Of a stretch of 64,000 nt of DNA, positions 14,306 through 25,303 are shown piece after piece (position 1 is the stretch's first letter; each line of letters begins with the position of its first letter). The translations under genes were made by a program, and so were the position numbers. Origin of the DNA: Aquila chrysaetos chrysaetos (lineage: Eukaryota; Chordata; Aves; Accipitriformes; Accipitridae); the NCBI RefSeq assembly GCF_900496995.4, contig NC_044020.1:15394001-15458000 (forward strand), given 5' to 3'. The notes beneath the pieces were generated by a model. It saw only the letters and a program-made list of their open reading frames with translations, was not told the DNA's origin and searched no databases.

Positions 14306-15080
14306 AGAAGAAACCAACAGCGCTGAACACAAGCAGAGGAAGCACATCTGATAGAAATGACCACATTAGAATGTTGCTCCTCAGCAAGAGCTCGCTGACA
14401 ATGCTGGATCAGTTCAGCATCTCCTTTTGCTCCCGCTCTGTGTGTATTTGGCCCCTTCCCTTGCCATCCATGCTCTTGCTTCTGTCTGAAACACTTCCTC
14501 CTGAACACACTGATCTTTCCACTTGCAGTGGCTCCACAACAAAGTGCTGCTTCTTCCCCAACTGCAAACGTGCTTCATGATGGTATTTCCCCTCCCCCTG
14601 CTCAGTTTAAGAAATGCTGCATTAGAGATTTCTAGCTGGAGTTGGGATAGAGACGCAGAATGTACCCTGGAATGTAGCAGGAAAAAAGTCTGAGACCACT
14701 GCTAAACAAACTGGCTGACTGAATTAGGCATGATATATCCTGAGTTAGGCCTAGGACAAACTTCGGAGACTTTTGATTACTATGGTCTCTGTTGGTATTA
14801 AAGACTTATGGAAAAATGTAGCTAGCTTTATTTTCAGTATTATTTCTGTATGTCCTTAGTCATATTTCCCAAAGATAATAAAGGTCCCCCCTGCAATGCA
14901 GAATTGCAGTTTAAGAAGTCATATCCTTCTGTATCCCACTTAACTCTAGACTCTAAGGGCCTATTTCCTATACTTCTTGTCAGCCATGTGGCTGTACTAT
15001 TACTGTACATAGGAATGGAAACACCTTCAGTGTGGAAGGCAAAAATCAGTTTCTGGAAGCCCCTGCCTGGTACAGAGCAG

Positions 15081-15152
15081 GGGAGCTAGCGGGTGGGAAA
15101 TGAGGCCAGAGAGGCTGTGGCTGGGGCCAGCAGGGAAGTGTCAGGCTCTAAC
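15081..15152. repeat. Dispersed repeat, copy B
   Basis: A ~72-base segment similar to copy A in the same orientation. It shares GGGAGCTA, GGGAAATG, CCAGAG, TATGGCT/TGTGGCT, GGGGCCA-like and GTCAGGCTC(C/T)AAC blocks in order. Confidence 0.6.
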
Positions 15153-17535
15153 TGGGAATCAATCAAGTACCTATTGCTGGAAGCAGATATGGGCACCGTG
15201 TGGGATCACATAATCATCTACATGCTTGTACTAAATCCACCTACCAGCAGATTTATAACTTCTATAAAACTGGGCAGTAGCTGATAACAACCAATACACA
15301 GGTTTCTACCCAGTACAATTATTTTCCTCAGGATGAAACACAGCAGTAAGCAGCATGATGCCTAAAGTCTGCCTAGGTCCCACAGTAGGTATCAAAGTCC
15401 CGTTTTAAGGATCTGGCTTTAGTGACACCCATCATGTTCCTTACTAGAATTTTCATGTTCCTGCAGCATATCAAAAACTTAATTCGTAATACTACCCTAT
15501 AGTTTTGCTGGGACTAGTGGGATTTTTAGTATGTCTAGATTTTACAGGTTTCACACCTCCATGATTTTTCTACTTTTCTGATTTTCAGCTACTTACTAGC
15601 AAATTGGAAATATTTTTGCTTTTCTCTGCCTGTTATAGATTTTGTGTCTTCCTAAGTGAATGTCATATTGTTGCTTTGTGCAGGTGGAAAGTCATGCTCC
15701 AATTTAACAGAAGACAAAATCAATCAAAGCTACAAAATCATTAAAAATAAACTTCCCTAAACACAATCTTCCCTTTCTTTCCCTTCCTCAATACTGAATT
15801 TTAAATAGGTAATTTAAATTTAATACTAAGTTTTTATCTTTACTGACCCTTAGGGGTTTTTTTCCCACTCAAAAGGTTGATAACATCAGTTACCAGAACA
15901 GTTTTTTGAAATGTAAACCCAAGCAGCATTTCTAACTAGGAGACATAATCCTATGTTTAGATTAGCTTTTGAAAAATGTAAATGTAATAGTAATAAATCT
16001 TTTGTTTAGTCCTGTTCTAAATATAAGCTTAGATAAGGGATCTCCGTCTATCTTTCCCCCTAGTTTCTGCCCCACTCCTATAAATGTACTATTTGGTGTG
16101 CAATGGCTCTACTGAGAATCAAAACAGACATACAGTTAGGAACAAAGAAAAAAAATGACAAGGAATAGGACAAATAGAGGACATAGACGTAAGGTTTAGA
16201 ACACTAAGATTAATATACCGTGACATTTTGGAAACACTGCTGTAATATAAAGTATAATAAAACTGCATTTGACTTTTGCACTCTGAAGTTTTAGCCACTC
16301 TACTGAATAAAACCATTCTATACATTAATCTCTCAACATATTCCTAAGGATGTGATAAAATACAGAAAATTCCTCAGTCACCAACAGTTTTATCAAGAGA
16401 AACACGTTTTGGTAATTCTATTTAAATATGAATTTTAATGTTAATATAAAAGCTTTCAGAGATGCATTTGAATTCCCCATTATTACAATTTGTTGTCTGA
16501 GACTGGATAGATTCAGCTACAGGCCTGTGTCAATGCATGGTGAGAGACTGGTATCACTGTTAGGAAAAAATCCAGAAAACCCCAAGGATGCTGAAAAGCT
16601 TTATGTGGGTAGGCTGTGTCTGCGTGTGGAAAAACTGGAAATGTCAGGTAGAGCAGTAGTATGCATGAAAATGTGTCATTAAATTACAAAATCATTAGGA
16701 GTTACTTTTGAGAACTCTGGGATGATAAATGAAATACCAGGTCAGAAACTGAAATATGGTGCCTATCCTTTACAGAAAAGCTGTGGAAGACTCATCTTAA
16801 AACTTCAATTGCCTGTTAATGACTTAAACGCTTTTCCTAGTTGTAAGACTTGAAAAAGCAGATGAGTAACTATCAATCATTCTGATTTTTTAGCCTGTTG
16901 AAAGAAGAGAAACACCGCTTCCCTAATTTTTAAGTAAGGCTGTCGACCCATCTTCAAATGGCATCTTCAGATGCTTCCGAGGGCAAGCCCAGACACTACC
17001 GCCAGCTTGGCTCCCTGGTCTTTCATGCCAGCCCAGGTGGGTGCTGCTATGTGCCCCGAGACCCCTCCGTCCCCTTCAGTCTGCCCTCCCACCGCCTCCC
17101 CGGCTGGAAAGGCTTGTCGGGTCCTGCAGCGAGCCATGAGGGGAGCTGGCCCTCCAGAAGAAACCGCTTCCTTCTGGTAGGCCTGCTTTGCTGCTGGTTT
17201 AGGAGCCCGAAGAGCGCAAGAGGAGCACCACAGGGGCACAAGAAGCGACTGGAAGGAGCCGGGCACGGGGCGGCGGGCAGGGCCGGGTCTATGTCAGCCC
17301 CCAGCGACTGACAGGCAAGGGCAGGGCCGGGGCGTGCTGGGAGCTGCCCTAGCAGAGCTGCTGGTCAAACCCACGCAGCACGGAGGAGCCTCGGGCCCTG
17401 CCCTGGGGTCAGCGAAGTATTACTCCTTCGGGAACCGGGCGGAGGGGAGAGCGCCGGCGGTGGCAGAGCCCCTCAGGGCTGACGAGGAGCTGCGCACGGC
17501 CAGCGGCCCGGAGGCCGCCGGACACAACGCGCGCA

Positions 17536-17565
17536 GGCTCGGCTCGGCTCGGCTCGGCTCGGCTC
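17536..17565. repeat. GGCTC pentanucleotide tandem repeat (6 units)
   Basis: Six perfect GGCTC units, followed at once by a partial unit, in the CpG island about 330 bases before the STRAP ATG. Confidence 0.95.
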
Positions 17566-17570
17566 GGCAG

Positions 17571-17587
17571 CGGGGCGGGGCGGGGCG
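17571..17587. promoter_or_regulatory. Overlapping GC boxes (Sp1/KLF-type)
   Basis: Three consecutive GGGGC units form overlapping GGGGCGGGG matches next to the GGCTC tandem. This is a typical Sp1/KLF target upstream of CpG-island genes; binding is inferred. Confidence 0.6.
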
Positions 17588-17890
17588 CCACCGCCCCTCG
17601 GTGGCGCCGCGGGAACGAAGCGCCCCCACCGGCCCGCCTCCCCTCAGGGATCACGACCATCCCGCCGTGCGCCTGCGCCTAGCCGCGCTTCCGGCTGCGC
17701 CCCCGCCGGCTGACGCGACTTCCGCTCCGAAGCGTTTCCGTGCCGTCATTTCCCCTCCCGCCGCCGCCGCCGCGACCGCCGCTTCCTGCCCGGCCGGAGG
17801 GGACTCGTGTCCCTTCCCAGGCTCCGTCCGCGCCCCCCGCCGCTGCCCCGCGCCCCCGCTCCCCCCCGCGCCGCCTCCGGGGCCGCCGCC

Positions 17891-18002
17891 ATGGCCATGA
17901 GGCAGACCCCGCTGACGTGCTCCGGGCACACGCGGCCCGTGGTGGACCTGGCCTTCAGCGGCGTCACCCCCTACGGCTACTTTCTCATCAGCGCCTGCAA
18001 GG
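17891..18002 (+). CDS. STRAP: STRAP coding exon 1
   Basis: Encodes residues 1-37 and the first base of codon 38. It begins [18 protein letters not shown] and ends at SACK before a GTGAGC donor at 18003. The ATG sits in GCCGCCATGG, a near-perfect Kozak context; a second in-frame ATG is codon 3. Confidence 0.95.
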
Positions 18003-21000
18003 GTGAGCGGGGGCGGGCGGCGGCGACGGCCCCCCGTGTCGCCGGCCCCTTTGTTTCGGCCTGCCCGGCGGGGACGCCCTCGCCCCCGGGGGTGGGTGTG
18101 TGGGGAGGGGAGGGGAGGAAGGGGGGGTGGGCCGCGCCGGGCCTCGCCTCCGCCCCGCTGCTTGTAGGCCGCGCATCGCCTTCCTGAGGGGGTGTTGCTG
18201 GGCCGGGCGGCTGGTGCTGGTTGGGGCGGGGTGGCCCGTTCGTCCGGCGAAATGCTGGTGCTTGTAGGGTAATAGCGGCTTGCGGGGTTGCCGAATGGAA
18301 AAGGGAGCGGGCACTTGGGTTTTGTGGCTCTCAATTAGCGGGTTAGCCTGGGGGGTATCAAAGCCCGCGTTCGCCCAATTTGGATCCAAACTGTTGGGGG
18401 GGGGGGGGTGGGTGGGAAGCCTCGAAAAGATTCATTTCTAAAACTGCCCACTTCTACTGTCTGCGGGCATAGGCTGTAGATTTTAAAGTGAGCTCCCGTT
18501 TAACCACGGCAGCTGCCTTGCAGGACGTAGAATGATGACGTCCACCTCCTTTCCCGTGAGAACTGTCTTTCATTATGTGAACAGCATTTCCCCTTCATAC
18601 ACGTATATGTTAATCTTATGTGTCTATTCATAAGTTTAAAAGGACGTTCTTTTCTGCCTCGGAGTGCTTCCAATTCAGCTCTACATCTTCTTGTGTGAAC
18701 AACTTTTTGATGGCCTCCCAGAAAAAATAATCGCAGGAAAGGCTTTCTATTTCTGTTTCATTTTTACAGCATCTCTGTATGTGTTTTAAACGTATCTGAT
18801 TACAAACATGAGACTTATTTCTGCGTACTGTTAGTCTGATAATATTGTTCCAAAGTAAAAAACCAAACCTGTCCTGCCTGAAGAAAATTTCAGTAAAAAT
18901 AAAACCTAAACGAAGTGCTCCTTTCTATTTCCCTTCTACCTTAACACAAACCTAAAGAAAACTTTTATCGTATTTGGTGTGGTATTTTAATGTCTGTACA
19001 GTTTTAGATGCATGCAGCAAGTACAGCTGCATATCTGAGCCTTTCAGCTAAACTCTTTTACAAAGAATAGTTTCATAAAGTGTGTGGCATTTCCACGTGC
19101 TGGTGCAAGGGAATCTTTTTTAAAAACAGCTTCCTTTTTTTATCATGTTACCTAAATACTGGTTTTGTTTTTGTCAAGATGGTAAGCCTATGCTGCGTCA
19201 GGGTGACACAGGAGACTGGATTGGCACGTTTCTAGGTCATAAAGGTGCTGTTTGGGGTGCCACTTTGAACACGGATGCCACTAAAGCAGCTACAGCAGCA
19301 GCAGATTTTACCGCGTAAGTGATTAACTGTCTTTGAAGTCTGTATTTTGATTTTACTCTATAGTGCTCCTTGGTGACACGTAGCTGTAGTAAGTTGCTGA
19401 TTAATTTGTTTTTCTTTAGTAATTGTTAGCTTATGGCCAGCCAAATTAAAACCTAGACTTTTAGGTTCTTGAAAGCAGCTACAGTTAATTCCATCATGAT
19501 GAAAAACTGTGATTGCTTCTTGATAGATACATGTAATTACCGTACTGGTTTGCTAGAATAACATTTCTTTGCAGCTCTAATCTCTGGCACTGTAGTTATA
19601 GCAGACTTGAAAAAGTGATTTTTATTTTGCTTCTAGCAGTTAGCCTCTTTTTCTTACAAGAACACTCTTGTGAAAATTCTAGTGAATTATTTCTTTGATG
19701 TTTTTTGTTGTTCGTTTGTGCTGTTTGCAGCATATGTTAAATATTCAGCAAGTTGAGTCCTGTTAGTAGAGGGCAATCTCTATTAATAAAGTTGTGGAGA
19801 AGAACTGCCTTTGTCTTAAAACTAAAATGCTAATTAGTCTGTGTTATCCTGAAGAAAAGAATAAAGGAAAATGGTGAGGGAGTACAAAAAAAGCTTTAGT
19901 AAAAACATATAAAGTGTTCTCATTAACTAACTGGGTTATGTAGCATTTATGATAAAATGTTATCATGGTGTCAGGAAAGATTGCTTACAAAATAATCTGA
20001 CTGTCAGGTTGATTTGTCCTGGTGCTACTAAAATAAAAATGTTTTCTCTTGCCGTTTAGCAAAGTGTGGGATGCTGTGTCAGGTGATGAACTAATCACAT
20101 TGGCTCACAAACACATTGTCAAAAGTGTGGATTTTACACAGGTATGAAAAACTGTTATACCTTATGCACTAGGGAAGTAAGCTCTTGAGTTCATGTTTTG
20201 CTATTAGTTACTTTTCTACTTTTTACTTGTGTGTCTTAACAGGCAAATAATCTAGCATACCACTTCTAGTTTTTAAGATTGTAGCTTAAATGTAGTAAGT
20301 GTGTTAGAGGCTATCTGAGAGAAAGAACTGTTATTTTAAGACTCACAGATGAAGGCTGGTATTTTGATTCAAAATAGAGTTGACCCTTTATAACTTCTGT
20401 TTCAGGATAGCAATTATCTGTTAACAGGTGGACAAGATAAACTATTGCGTATCTACGACTTGAGCAAGCCAGAAGCAGGTGAGTCTGCTTTGAGAACTGA
20501 TTCTTGTTTCTTGGAGTTAAATAAAAGGTCTGAAATTAAAAGCTACTTTCTGTTATGAATCACGAAAGACAAAGTTGAGGATTGTTTTACAAATGTAGTG
20601 TCTATAACCTTTTGCTATAGTAAGATTATCTGTATGTTTTAAGTTTACCCTTTTACAAGTGAATTGGAGTTTATCTATAATGGACTTGAAGGATAGCATG
20701 TTTCAGTTCAATGCAGACTCATTAGAAATAGGTCTAATTAATTAAAATTTAGTCATCTGAAAGAAAAGAGACTCCACATATTTAAGTGTGTTTAAATTCA
20801 TGTTGATGCTGGACTACTGATGATTGATATGAAGCTAGACAACCTTTATGTTAAACTAGTGAGGCTTTTTAAATTTAGGCAATCAGATACTCAGCCTGTT
20901 CCTGGAATAAGGTCTACAAATAAAGTTTTAAGTGCTTGAAGTAATTTTACAGCTGCTAGTAAATGGAAATTCATATAGCTTAAGAAAGCTCCCAAACTGC

Positions 21001-24000
21001 TGCATGACATTATTTCATTTTCTTACAAGTATTAAAATATTTGGCTTTATTTTAAGAACCTGATGTTGTCAGTGGACATACTTCCGGCATTAAAAAGGCT
21101 TTATGGAGCAGTGATGACAAACAGATTCTTTCAGCTGATGATAAAACTGTCCGGTAAGAAAAAATAACTTTGAATTTTCGAAGAAGCTCGCTTTATTTAT
21201 TGTCATAATCTACGTGAGAAGATATGTTTTTTGGTAAAGGATACGAGTAACACAGGTTATTAGATCCTGGATTATTATAGCTGCATGCCTAATACAGTTC
21301 TTATCTGCTGTTAGAGACAAAACTTTTGTAATAATTCTAATTTACTTCATAAACATGTCCTCCCTGATAAGACAAGGTGGTCTTTGAGAACTGCATAGTA
21401 GAATAAATTTATGCCTTTTGTAATCCTAGAGAAGATGAATTTGTAGATGAGGTCTTGTGCATACACATTGTGCTGAGGTATTGCTGTCTTGTCATCTGTG
21501 ATACAGCCTTGAAAGATGCACAAGGCATGGACTAGCCAGGCATTGGGTTAAAAGACTTCTGGAAACAGTGCACTGTTGATAGACATAGCCTTCTTTCTCT
21601 GCCATGCTGATCAGTTGAGTCGGCTTTAGTGTTTTTATAACATGGCTCATCCTGTCACAGTTAAGTGTTTTGTTTACTTTATGCCCAATTGGTAGGAGAT
21701 GTGCTGAAACCTAGAGAAACCCGACTGCTGGGGAGATGAATTGACAAAGACCCTTCTTCAAACTATGCTGTCCAGAAAAGATGAGAGATGTGCCTAACTG
21801 CTTCCTCAGCTTTCTGGCTGATATGACCAGTGTTATCTCATGTCTAGCTGTCTCGCCATTCTTATATTAATGGCACAAAGGAGAGAGAAATAGAATGGTC
21901 TTTTCTGCTTTGTGGAAGGGATGATGGGAGGGTAAAGTCACTGGTGCAATTTCCCTGTAGTCTCCTTTTCAGCTCCAGTTCTCTTCAGTTTCCTAGTGTT
22001 CAAGATAGGCAAGAGCCTAGTCTTGTTTGTTTTTCTCTGAATTGTAGGAATGGAAATGTAGCAGTCATCTAATGAATGAAGATTCTTACTTGTCATAGCA
22101 GAACAATTTCATTTCTTTTCTGTTTAGATAGCTCTTGCACCCCTAGATGGAAAACAATATTATCTTAAATGAATCTCTGTTCTTTATAAATTGGCATTAG
22201 TACCTCTGCCCTGTGAGGTAAAAAGGCAGAATGGAATCTTCAAGCCTTGCTTCTAGAAAGCTCTGTTGCTCAGGAGACTTACAACAAGATTTTTAACCTC
22301 TAAGAGAATCCTTGAGTAGTTAAATGGTACGTGTACCGTTTAATGTTGTTGCATTAAGCTTCAAAAGTAGCAGTATTTTAAAGTAAGTGTGTCTTAAAAC
22401 TTTGCCCAGGTGAGAATGAAGACAAGGATGCCACTGAAAACCCAAAGTACCTATGGAATCAAACCACATTCTTTTTTAGGTGGCTTTTTTGATTCAAAGC
22501 TTGCCGTGGATGGGAGGTGAAAATTGTTTGATTTGCTGAAGTAATTTGAGAGGTTTTTTTCCTTTTTGTTTCCTCTTAAGCCTCTGGGACCGGAGTACCA
22601 TGACCGAAGTGAAGGCACTAAACGTTGCAATGTCAGTGAGCAGCATGGAGTATGTTCCAGAAGGACAGATACTTGTGATAACTTATGGGAAGACTATTGC
22701 TTTTCATAGTGCAGAAACGTGAGTCCAAATGACAGAATTTTCATGGGCTTGGTTGTGGGTAAAAACTGACTGTACAAGGCCAAAATCACCAAGTTGTCAG
22801 AATTGGCATTAGTGGGTGGACATCTTTGCTTGCCATCTTGTCAGAGGCAGAGTGTAGAATGACTACCCTCTTCTAAAATAATGAACCCTGTCTATAAGAT
22901 ACTAGACTGTAAAGGTTCGGTGCCATTTTCTTATTTCTCACTAATGGTAATTGTGGTTGAATAAGTTTCGGCCAGGGTTCAGTTCAGTGCTTTTCAGAGA
23001 ACTGATTATTTATACATATCTATGATGTCTTAAGAAAGCAAGTTACACACTTAAACATATTCCAGAAAGTATTTCTGAATGTGTGAGCTTTTGTTTTGCT
23101 TATTCTGAACTAGTTTCTAACTTGATGAGTGTGATTTGCAAGTATTAAAACTTGTTTCAGAAACTGTGTGTGGGTGTATTCTATCTTAAAAGCAGTTGTA
23201 ATTAGTAGAATCACAGTTTCCTTGCTCTCAGGATTTTTTTTTTAATGAACTTTGTTAACAAACTTTTCTCCTCAGTCTAGAGCAGATTAAATCATTTGAA
23301 GCACCTGCTACAATCAATTCTGCATCACTTCACCCTGCGAAGGAATGTTTGGTTGCAGGTGGTGAAGATTTTAAACTCTATAAATATGACTATAATACAG
23401 GAGAAGAATTAGGTATGTTTGTCTTCCATAATCAAAAATGAGTTCTGAAATAGGTATTAGATTAATGAAATGACTAATGAAACTGTTGTACTCAAATAAG
23501 GTCTTAGCACAGCATGCTATGCAAGAAGATGAAAAGGTATATTATCAGTTAAGCTTTTTTTCCTATCTCAGTATACCTGTTACTCTTCTAGACCTAATTA
23601 AAGCCTCCATCAAACAGCTCTTTGCACCTATTTAAAAAAAAGTTGTAATTCTGCAATACAGTAGCAAGCTGTATGTTAACTTGTGTCATACTATAGCATT
23701 TATTAGATATGTCTAATGAGTTGCAGCTACTTGCTTTTATGAAAAATGCGATATGTTTGTGTTCTTGTTAACATTGGCCAAATGTATTTAAAAAAAAAAT
23801 TTATTTCTAAGTTTGTTCGTTGATCCTGTCCTTGTTTAAAATTGTGTGTGTGTGGACCAAGAGGTTGAAGGAACAGAGCATGTGTACTCTGTGCTACTGG
23901 CTTGCTTTGTAGTTTTGCCTAGAATAAACACACACCTGTTTTCTTGCAGTTAATAAAACATTAGTATCTTACCTAAACTAGAGATTGCTGAGATACAATT

Positions 24001-25303
24001 AATAGAAGCTTTGTTTTGCATCAGAAGTTAAGTACTGGGAAAGTGCCCCCCCCGCCCCCGTATTTTTTTTTCCCTCTTCTGATCAGTTTTTACTTATTAA
24101 TTTCAGTTGTTGGCTGAAATTTGAAATTAATGGTCTTCATATGTTCTCTTATAGAATCTTACAAAGGACACTTTGGTCCAATTCACTGTGTGAGATTTAG
24201 CCCTGATGGAGAGTTATATGCAAGTGGCTCTGAGGATGGTACACTAAGGCTGTGGCAGACAACAGTAGGGAAAACCTATGGTCTTTGGAAGTGTGTAGTT
24301 CCTGGTAAGTGTATGCTTGTTCCTGGTGAAACTTGGCTGCTCCATGTGCACTTTTTAAGTAATATCTGTCTAAAGTGATAAACATCATCGAATTTCATAT
24401 AGTAACTGTACTGTCTTCTGAGGTTTCTTTATCCACTCAAATCTGTTAGATTTAAGGATTTACTTTTGTAGCTTGTCATTTAAGCAATTAACTTCAAACC
24501 TGTAAGCTTATTGCATATAGACACTTTGTGGATATTTAAGCAACTAGTCTGATGTATTTTTATGTTGAAAAGCAAGAAACATACCTCTTTTATAAGTCTG
24601 AAAGAGATAAGAATCTCTAGAAAGAAGTGTAGATGGTAGTTCTATCTTATTATACTTTGGTTCTCTAAACAGGGAGGGGGGGAAGCAATGTCTAGAAAAC
24701 TGCAAGCGAGTATTCATTAATGGAATTGCTTACCCAACTGTTTCTCCTCAACACTAAATTAAGTGGAAGATTTTATTTTTTTGATTAAGGTGGGTGGGGG
24801 AACTGAAGGTATTGACTTTTTTTCTCCCTTCTCTCTACAGAAGAGGAGAATGCAGAAGCAGCAAAAGCAAGGACCACCCTTCCAGGAACTGCAGAGGAAG
24901 AAATAGGTAATGCACTGAAGTGCCAGCTTCACCTCAGCTAAGTGTTAAAAGATTAGTCAAGATGGTAGCAGTCTTTAGTATGGAAGAGGTAGTTTTCCCC
25001 AAGCACCTTCTGGCAGTTTTCGCTCTTCTCAAGATCTTTGAATGCATTTTCCTGAAAATGACCATGTGGCAAGTGTCAGACTAGTGACTAGAGCTGTGCA
25101 GACTGAACAGATGGGGTAGCATAACTGTATCAGGTTAAATGGGAAAACAAACTGAGCTGGTCTTTAAGCAATCCCTGGAACATTTCTTTGGTTTATATAT
25201 CTCAGGTGAAGTTAAATAATACCCTTTTTATTTCATTGCAGAAGATCTTGCCTCTGAAAACTCAGATTCAGTGTACAGCTCAACTCCTGAAGTTAAGGCC
25301 TGA
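17891..25303 (+). CDS. STRAP: STRAP, serine/threonine kinase receptor-associated protein (complete, 10 coding exons)
   Basis: Coding exons 17891-18002, 19179-19314, 20060-20141, 20406-20478, 21057-21153, 22581-22718, 23276-23412, 24155-24304, 24841-24906 and 25242-25303 join in one frame to 350 residues plus TGA, the human STRAP length. All nine introns are GT-AG. The protein is a seven-bladed WD40 propeller: visible blade ends include KVWD (84-87), RIYD (125-128), RLWD (167-170) and RLWQ (290-293), with GH dipeptides opening blades. A short acidic, Glu/Ser-rich tail (about 309-350) follows the propeller. In the known family STRAP is a cytoplasmic/nuclear scaffold that binds TGF-beta receptors and SMAD7 to dampen signalling, and it is part of the SMN complex as UNRIP, with roles in UNR-linked translation. 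The start is the first ATG of [10 protein letters not shown], in a strong Kozak context (G at -3 and +4). I see no frameshift or missing exon. Identification is near certain; the function is taken from the family. Confidence 0.97.
18003..19178 (+). other. STRAP: STRAP intron 1
   Basis: A 1.18-kb GT-AG intron. The first 260 bases continue the CpG island and the rest is AT-rich. It contains the 13-base G-run at 18396. No other feature is seen. Confidence 0.9.
18396..18417 (+). repeat. G-run with quadruplex-forming potential
   Basis: Thirteen consecutive G, then TGGG and TGGG, in STRAP intron 1 about 500 bases after the ATG. Four or more G-triplets with one-base loops are available on the coding strand. 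Confidence 0.8.
19179..19314 (+). CDS. STRAP: STRAP coding exon 2
   Basis: Residues 38-83. It follows a T-rich tract ending in AG at 19177-19178 and finishes at a GTAAGT donor at 19315. It reads [16 protein letters not shown] and onward through [12 protein letters not shown], part of the first two WD40 blades. Confidence 0.95.
20060..20141 (+). CDS. STRAP: STRAP coding exon 3
   Basis: Residues 83-110, containing the KVWD blade end and [14 protein letters not shown]. The acceptor is TTTAG at 20055-20059 and the donor GTATGA at 20142. The exon ends in phase 0. Confidence 0.95.
20406..20478 (+). CDS. STRAP: STRAP coding exon 4
   Basis: Residues 111-134 plus one base. It reads [20 protein letters not shown], a WD40 blade end. 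The acceptor is TTCAG at 20401-20405 and the donor GTGAGT at 20479. Confidence 0.95.
21057..21153 (+). CDS. STRAP: STRAP coding exon 5
   Basis: Residues 135-167. It reads [12 protein letters not shown] and then [11 protein letters not shown], opening the next propeller blade. The acceptor is TTTTAAG, ending at 21056, and the donor GTAAGA at 21154. Confidence 0.95.
22581..22718 (+). CDS. STRAP: STRAP coding exon 6
   Basis: Residues 167-213. The split arginine codon is followed by [13 protein letters not shown] and then [19 protein letters not shown]. The acceptor is CTTAAG, ending at 22580, after a strong pyrimidine tract; the donor is GTGAGT at 22719. Confidence 0.95.
23276..23412 (+). CDS. 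STRAP: STRAP coding exon 7
   Basis: Residues 213-259. It contains [17 protein letters not shown] and [18 protein letters not shown]. The acceptor is CTCAG, ending at 23275, and the donor GTATGT at 23413. Confidence 0.95.
24155..24304 (+). CDS. STRAP: STRAP coding exon 8
   Basis: Residues 259-309. It carries the most typical WD40 repeat in the protein: [15 protein letters not shown], then [12 protein letters not shown]. The acceptor is TATAG, ending at 24154, and the donor GTAAGT at 24305. Confidence 0.95.
24841..24906 (+). CDS. STRAP: STRAP coding exon 9
   Basis: Residues 309-331, encoding the start of the Glu/Ala-rich acidic tail ([16 protein letters not shown]). This segment diverges most from the mammalian protein I remember. 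The acceptor is CTACAG, ending at 24840, and the donor GTAATG at 24907. Confidence 0.9.
   Translation, partial: KRRMQKQQKQGPPFQELQRKK
25242..25303 (+). CDS. STRAP: STRAP coding exon 10 with stop codon
   Basis: Residues 331-350 and the TGA at 25301-25303. It reads EDLASENSD and ends TPEVKA, matching the family's terminal DVKA-like end. The acceptor is TTGCAG, ending at 25241. Confidence 0.94.

Larger units (their letters stand above)
11096..16957. other. Upstream flank between CR1 and STRAP GC-rich zone
   Basis: AT-rich DNA. It contains the ~72-bp dispersed repeat pair at 14235 and 15081 but no gene I can recognise. In mammals EPS8 lies on the opposite strand upstream of STRAP; I found none of its coding exons here. 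Confidence 0.6.
16960..18260. promoter_or_regulatory. STRAP: GC-rich zone and CpG island with STRAP promoter, 5' UTR and exon 1
   Basis: Composition shifts sharply from AT-rich to GC-rich near 16960, and CpG is dense from about 17430 to 18250. The core upstream region holds a GGCTC tandem, overlapping GC boxes (17571-17587), an ETS-like CTTCCGG (17688-17694), a second ETS-like ACTTCCG (17718-17724) and a TGACGC half-CRE (17711-17716). I see no TATA box at a useful distance. This fits a housekeeping, dispersed-start promoter. The exact start site is unknown; it probably lies between about 17680 and 17830. Confidence 0.85.
19315..24840 (+). other. STRAP: STRAP introns 2-8
   Basis: Introns 19315-20059, 20142-20405, 20479-21056, 21154-22580, 22719-23275, 23413-24154 and 24305-24840 separate the exons listed above. 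They are short (264-1427 bases), AT-rich and all GT-AG. I see no recognisable transposon in them. Intron 7 has a C-run near 24047-24059, followed by a T-run. Confidence 0.85.

Noticed and set aside
1-16957. EPS8 coding exons on the minus strand, expected from mammalian gene order
   Set aside because: I looked for the EPS8 N-terminal coding sequence and found nothing similar. Only non-coding 5' exons, which cannot be recognised by eye, could be present.
17334-18389. Several long overlapping open frames on both strands around STRAP exon 1 (up to 227 codons)
   Set aside because: They fall in CpG-island sequence where stop codons are rare, give Pro/Ala/Arg/Gly-rich low-complexity translations, and often lack an ATG. 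The STRAP frame explains the locus.
24121-24378. 85-codon + frame as a separate small gene
   Set aside because: It is STRAP exon 8 with intron read-through at both ends.
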